Assembly: GCA_031763025.1 (NCBI GenBank)
Contig: JASSKH010000035.1
Span: 3,322,320-3,386,319, forward strand
DNA length: 64,000 nt
Source of the DNA: Macrocystis pyrifera
Lineage: Eukaryota; Sar; Phaeophyceae; Laminariales; Laminariaceae
Direction: 5' to 3'
Under the pieces are notes generated by a model. That model did not search any database. It saw only the letters and a program-made list of their open reading frames with translations, and was not told where the DNA came from. Both the position numbers and the translations under genes were made by a program. Below are positions 57,798-64,000 of this stretch, piece by piece (within the stretch, counting starts at the first letter, position 1; each line of letters opens with the position of its first letter).

Positions 57798-60479
57798 ATT
57801 TGCAAGACCTCTCAGGCACCGGAGCCTGCAGGGGTCTACTGACTTGACGACGAGCACCTAGACAGGGGGACTGGAGAACCCACGGCCGCAAAGCCACCAC
57901 TCGATAATACAATAACGCCTTCCGAATCACGGGGGGCGGGGACATGAAAATAATAGTTTTCATAATTTTTTGGGAAGCGTGTTTACCATTCTTCCTAAAA
58001 TACGAAAGTGCCGGTTGGAGGTGTTGTTTACGTTACGAATTATGAAATGCGAGTGGTCCGTTCCACCATGTTGTCGGTTGTCGGAGCCGGAAGAAGAGCA
58101 CCCACTCCACAAGAAGAGCGCTGATTCGGTGAGGGCGTGACGGCTTCGCCCGTTTTCGGTGACGGTTTCACCCATATTATCTGCTTCCAGCCAATTCCTT
58201 CGAGTGACGGATATCGTAGTCTGAAACCCGGCAGCAACTGGACGTCGTACTACTACTGCTGCTGCTGCTGTATATATATATCCGGCTCGCTTTTCTTTGG
58301 TCGAAGCCGAGCTTGTTGTCGACGCGGGCCGGTCCGACGAATGACCAACAAGTCTAGCACTACTAATATTGTTGGTACATACCGTATAATACCGGTATCC
58401 GTTACAGCACTACCGTTCCAGCTCTCCTCCTGTTGTTGTTACAGTACGCTTGTACGAGGGCGCTTGGTGGGAACTGGATACGACTGTAACATGTTGTTGT
58501 TGTAGTAGAGGTACCAACGATCCTCGTCGACAGAGCGTATCATTGTTGTTGATTGCGCCGTCGTGACACATTAACAATACGCCATACTTGGTACCAGTAT
58601 GATAAGTGTGCAGCGAGGTGCGGCATAAAAAAACATGTCTCGCTGACTTTCTCGCCGCTTCTTTTTTTTGTTGACTGATATATTTGCTGCCCACGCAGCT
58701 CGGGTAATATCATACATAGCAGGCAGACGTATAGCCGAATCGACAACAACAGCAGCAAGCAACAACAGCGACGACAATAATTACAGGCAGAAGAAATAAA
58801 TGCTTGTAGGAGTACTACTGTGTTGTACCTGGTAGCATTTATTTTACGACACTACTGTTTCGCCACCCCGATGCTTTAAAATTTGCTGTGCTCTGGACAC
58901 GCACGCACGCGTGATGTGACCGTGCGCTCAGGTAGATGCAATCGACGAAGAGGCGGCCCCAAACCGCTGACATCATCGTTACACATGATACGTGTATAAC
59001 AAAGACGAAGAGAACACACGTCACTATATTATTTCGTTGTACTTGGAGGAAAAATGGGTCTTAGCTGTCATTCCGGCCATACAACAAGCGCAGTCACAGA
59101 CTGGCATTTGCAGTGTATTGTTTTATACTGCCGCTTGTCGTACATCTGTTGCACATTATTTTTGTCGAAATAATTCCAGGTGGTATTTGTTTGCACGTCG
59201 GTATGTCGCCCGCCATTCTGCAGGGTTGGTAACACGTTGCTTAACATTTTTTTAAAGCTGCGAATAAAAGAAATTTACATCATGCATTTTGGACGATGAT
59301 GATAATAATAAGAAAAGTAGTAAAAAGTGATTGCAGATAACAGACAGATACCAGAGAGTACAGAATGATGCGTCTCTTGTTTTTACAGGAAGGACAGCCG
59401 GGGCCCGCAGTTCAGAAACGTCTGTTTGGGGTAGAGGTCCAACGCCTTATTATGCACGTGTAATATTATGTACACACACCTGGTCCAGGTACGCGTTCGT
59501 ATATATAATATGTTAGCTTTACAGTTTATTGCTTGACAATGTTTGGGCTCAGCATCAACATATTTTTTTCTTGAATGGGCCGTGTTATCCTGTTTGCCTG
59601 TCGAGAGAGATCTCTTCAACCGCTGTATAATTTAGGCAGTTTCTTTCTTGTTTTTCTCTGGGCTCTCATCAAAACCGTTAACTCTTCTCTACCTGTTCGT
59701 ATATTATGTGGAGCTTTTTTTTCTCTCTCAGCTCTCTTCTAAACCGTCTTCCTCGGTTGCCTCTCGTCCATGTTCCGCGAGTAGGAGAAACAAAGTAGTA
59801 GGCGCACCACGCGAACCCGCGCGCCAATCCCACGAGAGTTGAATGCTATAATATGAGGTGTGGTGTTTCTTTGAAGCATGAGACCTGGTGACTTTTGCGG
59901 GGAGCAGGGGCTATGTATTATTTATACATTTTTTGGGAAGCGAGAACTCCAAACTTTAGGGGGGTGTTAAGTATAAGGGGGAGAAGAGAGGAGGAGGGAG
60001 GACTACTTCCAATGGCGTGGGGATGGAATGTAGATGCGGAGTAGGACGCAGGGCGTATAGATACATAGTCGGTGAAAATATATCGGTAAAAGGTAGTACG
60101 TATTCAATTGAGTATACGCAAGGAAGGAGAAAAGGTTGGATAAAATTGAGGGTGTTCGACGAATTATGTTAGTTTTTTCATCTTGAATGAATAACGCCCT
60201 GCACATTGTCAGAAGGCAAATAATAATAATAAAAAAATAAAATAAGGCATAAATTGGGTAGGCGATTGGTTAACATTTTACCAGTAGTAGCCTAACGGAC
60301 TAAGACCTTTAGCTAATGGCGTCGACGCCAGGATACCATAAAACAGGGGACACTGAAGATGGTCCAAAAATAGTACAAATGGGTGTCGACCACGCCTGTT
60401 TCTCCTATCACCGAGGTGGCCCGTATTTCATACACCGAGCTCCTTGTATTTCGTGAAGAGATGTTGAGCCTCTATAACT

Positions 60480-60602
60480 TGACAGAGCAATATTTTTTTA
60501 ACCGGGCCCGTTCAATATATGTGAGAGTATTACCTACTGAGCTATAGGGGTAGAATATCAATCGATTACCCAGCCCAAGGCAATCCTTAGAACACTATCT
60601 CC
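60480..60602 (-). repeat. tRNA-derived SINE candidate, copy 1
   Basis: On the minus strand, TAGCTCAGTAGG fits the RNA polymerase III A box exactly. It is preceded by a segment (GGGCTGGGTAATCGATTG) shared with copy 2. The B box is degraded. Confidence 0.5.
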
Positions 60603-60734
60603 CCTTCTGAACGGCGGTGTATTTGGGGCGTCGGTGCCGTACACGGCCCTACGCTGATCTACCCGCTTTGTTTCAGTACCTGGGGAACCAGGGAGATGGG
60701 TCTTTAGGGACCGCACGCCCACGCTCTTCTAAAA

Positions 60735-60866
60735 AAGAAACGTTCGAAGTGAGATTCGAACCCGCGTCCTCGATGACGTCAAATGTGACGGTTTTACCTA
60801 CTGGGTGGGCTATAGGGGCAAAGGATCGATCGATTACCCAGCCCAGGGCAATCCTTGTAACATATA
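60735..60866 (-). repeat. tRNA-derived SINE candidate, copy 2
   Basis: On the minus strand, an A-box-like TAGCCCACCCAGTAGG is followed about 40 bp later by the B box GGTTCGAATC and then a T6 tract. No 3' strand pairs with the start to close an acceptor stem, so it is not a functional tRNA gene. Confidence 0.55.
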
Positions 60867-61988
60867 TATTTATACTGCTATAAGAAGTCATGACGGCGGC
60901 GGTCTTGGGCCGCCTTCGTCGGTTGCACCTGAACTCGCGGCTATTCGTACATTCATGCACGCAGAAATAAGAAGGGGAGAGGAAGCACATGTTAGGATAC
61001 ATTGTATCAATTGCCTTTTCTTAGAAACCAGGAAAAATCACTGTCAATCTCAGTGAACTTGTATAGTAATCTCGCGGTACAAAGCGCCCCCATTCTCTCG
61101 TTATGTCGAGACTATACAACGGGTTTTTATGGAGCTGGATCGAAACCTTCGCGGCCTCCTAGATTTTTACCAAGTCGTTCCCAACGCCCTATGAACGTAT
61201 CGTATGTGCGTTTTCCGCGCCAGTCAATATTTTTTCGTCCCGGGTAAAATTGTACTCAATCGAGCTAGATTTTCATACTTTGCTTCTCTTGCCTTGCAGA
61301 TGAGGGGTACTCGCTGAGGCCTCCTTTTTCTGTAGATACTATACACGACGAGAGTACAAATAGTGCAAAGAGAGCGACGTTTATGAGGGAAGCACGGGCT
61401 AGTTTCTAATCATCCCATGTCATCTCATCTCAAAATCTCACACCTATTGAAGCATTACGGTACGTACAATCGATCATTATTACCCACCCAACAGAACAGA
61501 CTCTGGCGTAACTCCAACGGTCCGTCCGATTTTGGCACCTCATCCTCGTCTCTTCAACGAGGCGTGCCCGACCAGTCTTTGTAATACGATGCAGGCGAGA
61601 TATCGCGTGCAAGGAGAAAGAGGGGATATTTATAGGCTCTACAGAACCAAGTCGTGCAGCTCGAGCGATGGCGATAATTCGAACAGCGGAGACCAAAGGC
61701 ACTGCTACTTACAATTGTATTTTTCGCAGCAACAGCCGTGCTACATATGTTGCCTATCCTGGGCGGTGCTTGTGGACAGTAGACGGGGAATCGGCCGGTT
61801 CGCTACAGTGATTAGTTTACGGTTGCCGTGCAGAGTGTCGACCTGTCCTACAGTACTCGTAGAATATTTGATGTGCAAGCTCATGATGCGCCTCCGTCAT
61901 GCATGAAGAAGACGCATGCATATACATGGTGAACCGTATGCTCGATGCTGCAGTTGCTGCGTGTATCCTATCTATACACTCATGATGT

Positions 61989-62078
61989 GCTTCCGCCATG
62001 CACGAAGACGCACATACACAATGAACAATATAAGCTTCCGCCATGCACGAAGACGCACATACGCAATGAACAATATAA
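61989..62078 (+). repeat. Two 45-bp tandem repeats
   Basis: Units at 61989-62033 and 62034-62078 both start GCTTCCGCCATGCACGAAGA and end AATATAA, and differ by about two bases. A diverged relative lies at about 61890-61935. Confidence 0.9.
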
Positions 62079-64000
62079 CCGATGTGGGATTACATGTACG
62101 TAAGCATTTTTTCAGCTGCGAACCAGGCGCATGTTTGACATTTGCATTGACATTTGCACTGGCCGTTGAATGAGACCAGAGGGCACTGTCTTGATGAAAC
62201 TTGAGCCGCAAGCAACCAACCACCCTTGTCGACATGCGCAACAACACCCACAAAGAAGAAAAAAAAACATTAGCGTTGCCTGGTATGATTTTTTGGAGGT
62301 ACTCATTTTGACGTCTGCCTGCAGAGAGCGTACAAGCACCAAAACAGTGCATGCATGTCGGTTAAAGGTCACCAATCTACGTTCCCATCACGTGTAGCCT
62401 ACGACAGCAGTACGCAATTCCATACGCCAAACAATATCCAGACAACGGGTACTGCATGTACTACTACTATACTGGTATTCGTTTTCTCAGCGTGCTCCTA
62501 CCTACGTGGTAGAGCTTTCCCCTGACCTGCAATACCCGCTAAACTGCTCTCGACTGGATGCATGTGACAACACCAAGATGAAAAAAAAAAAAAACACTAC
62601 GAGCGGCGATTCCACCACTACTATTGAGTCACGATATTTTGAGAAAAAATACGGTAACAGGAGGCAGAAATCAAGCACGACGTCTCCCTGATGCTTAGGG
62701 GGGACGTGAAGCTTTTCTCCCCTCCCTTGTGTTGACGCCAAGCCAAGCCGGGCGGTCTACTGACCCTCCCCCTGCTTATTGGCAGTTATGACGACAAACA
62801 CAGAAAAAAAGTACAAGGCCTATGCCAGCTCTAACACCTAAAAATCCCGGGCTACGTGTCTCCTTCGCAACATCTAGTTTCACGCCAGCCTCCCTTTCCC
62901 CCTCAATGTAACCCCCAACCCCCCGTCCCCAACTCCCCCCTCGTCCCCCACCGCCACATTTTTCGGTGAAATGTGGGTTGGAAAGTAGAATTTTGCGATC
63001 GAGTCACCGGAATAAAGACCATCGATCAAACCTTGTGGGGTCAAGGTATAGCGACAAAACAATTGGAGGCATGTGCGGGCGTACCAAACGTCTAGAATGA
63101 GCCCAACGAGTGGTGCCGCGTCGTACATTTTGTTGCCTTGTACCAGGTAGGGTACTTCGGGTACTGTAATCATAGAATATCCTACCCAGCGGCGGTAGCA
63201 TGGGCTCGCTTCGTGCGGCCGATCCTGTAATAATCGTCATATATTTTCGTCGCTCTCTCCCTCTGACCTCCATAAGGGGGTGAGGCAAAAAATGCCATCC
63301 AGGGAATGCAAACCCTGCGGTACATGAGACAGGCAGCTGAAAATTGTGATGGTACGCATTTTCAGGATACCAGACAGCCCGCACTTGCAAAACCCTTCGC
63401 CACACCACTGCAACTGACGAACACACCGCGGTTCTGCAGTAGAGAACGCGCAATTGCACCTCGTGAAACGCTCCAACATGAGCGAACGAGATTGCCGCCT
63501 TCTCAGAAAAACAGTCAACACCGAAAACTTCAACAATTTGTGACTGGTAATATTCGCTTATAGCTTACGTCGGCTCACAGCCAATGCGACAGATCCAACG
63601 AACACGGGCTTATATCCAACGCCCCCGATCAAACGCGCACTAGCATAGATTCAACGTCCCAGATCCAACGAACGCTAGCATAGATCTAGTGACGGAAATA
63701 AAAATAATCTGCTGACGCGTCTCAAAAAGCGTGCCACTTTTAATCATAAAGCAACATGAATCAGGTACATGGTGATTTACGGCAGCAGTTGCCTATCTAC
63801 GAACGATAAAGAAATAGTCTGGACGTCCTCATCGACATTCCACGATTTTCAAAAAAAAGCAAGGTCTCAGTCTATTCTGCTTAAAAGAAACAGTGGTATC
63901 CGCTGCCGTCGCCTTCGTCGCAACTCTTCCGCCTCCGCTACGCTTTAAAAAACCAAAAAGCCTCCTTCGTTCTTGTTGAAACCCACACCCGTCTCTGTCC

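Larger units (their letters stand above)
57798..64000. other. Right-end stretch without a recognised gene
   Basis: It should include the RPS6 5' leader and promoter near 57800-58100. Beyond that I see trinucleotide runs (58250-58270), AT-rich DNA (58990-60300), two tRNA-like blocks (60480-60866), a 45-bp tandem repeat (61989-62078) and short repeats at 63590-63690. Minus ORFs at 62880-63173 and 63004-63459 overlap and match no family. Confidence 0.55.

Noticed and set aside
60735-60830. Functional tRNA gene
   Set aside because: A and B boxes are present, but no 7-bp acceptor stem closes and the T stem has a mismatch, so it is treated as tRNA-derived.
62880-63459. Overlapping minus-strand ORFs near the right end
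   Set aside because: They look less compositional than most but match no family I recognise, and two frames compete, so no gene is called.

Overview
This is nuclear DNA from an intron-rich, complex eukaryote. The best fit is a photosynthetic stramenopile, probably a brown alga (Phaeophyceae). This assignment is inferred from four things: short, mostly phase-0 exons separated by introns of 0.3-3.5 kb; alternating gene strands with convergent and divergent neighbours; a signal peptide plus ASAFAP-like motif on a predicted plastid protein; and a flagellar assembly factor. No plastid, mitochondrial or prokaryotic operon signal is present.

Eight genes could be rebuilt exon by exon by matching protein family patterns and checking intron phase and splice sites. 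From left to right they are: an F-box / chromo-barrel protein (+, 7440-12148); a mitochondrial-carrier-like protein (-, 14798-20223); a plastid-type ATP-grasp ligase (+, 20579-26606); the proteasome subunit beta-3 PSMB3 (-, 27993-31876); the dynein-assembly WD40 protein WDR92/DNAAF10 (+, 33048-38045); two adjacent MAPR (PGRMC-like cytochrome b5) genes (-, 40850-43671 and 45332-47627); and ribosomal protein S6 (-, 51105 to about 57797). The carrier and ATP-grasp genes share a 355-bp divergent promoter region. PSMB3 and WDR92 are also divergent, about 1.2 kb apart. The genes have unrelated housekeeping, plastid or flagellar roles and do not form a pathway.

The first 7.4 kb and the last 6.2 kb have no recognisable gene. 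The left end holds a decayed non-LTR reverse transcriptase fragment (1387-2380) and low-complexity DNA. The right end holds tRNA-like SINE candidates and short tandem repeats. Introns and spacers are packed with small repeats: two related MITE copies with a TA target, one hAT-type MITE with an 8-bp target duplication, a 440-bp foldback inside an RPS6 intron, and at least four small dispersed families that I cannot name. The near-palindromic 9-mer TACCWGGTA recurs about twenty times.

The most notable observations are the high proportion of GC-AG introns (two strong, two probable, one tentative among about 37), a one-base homopolymer frameshift in the carrier gene, and the several unnamed repeat families. 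I found no clear new multi-gene system. Exon calls were made by eye and were not aligned or supported by transcripts.
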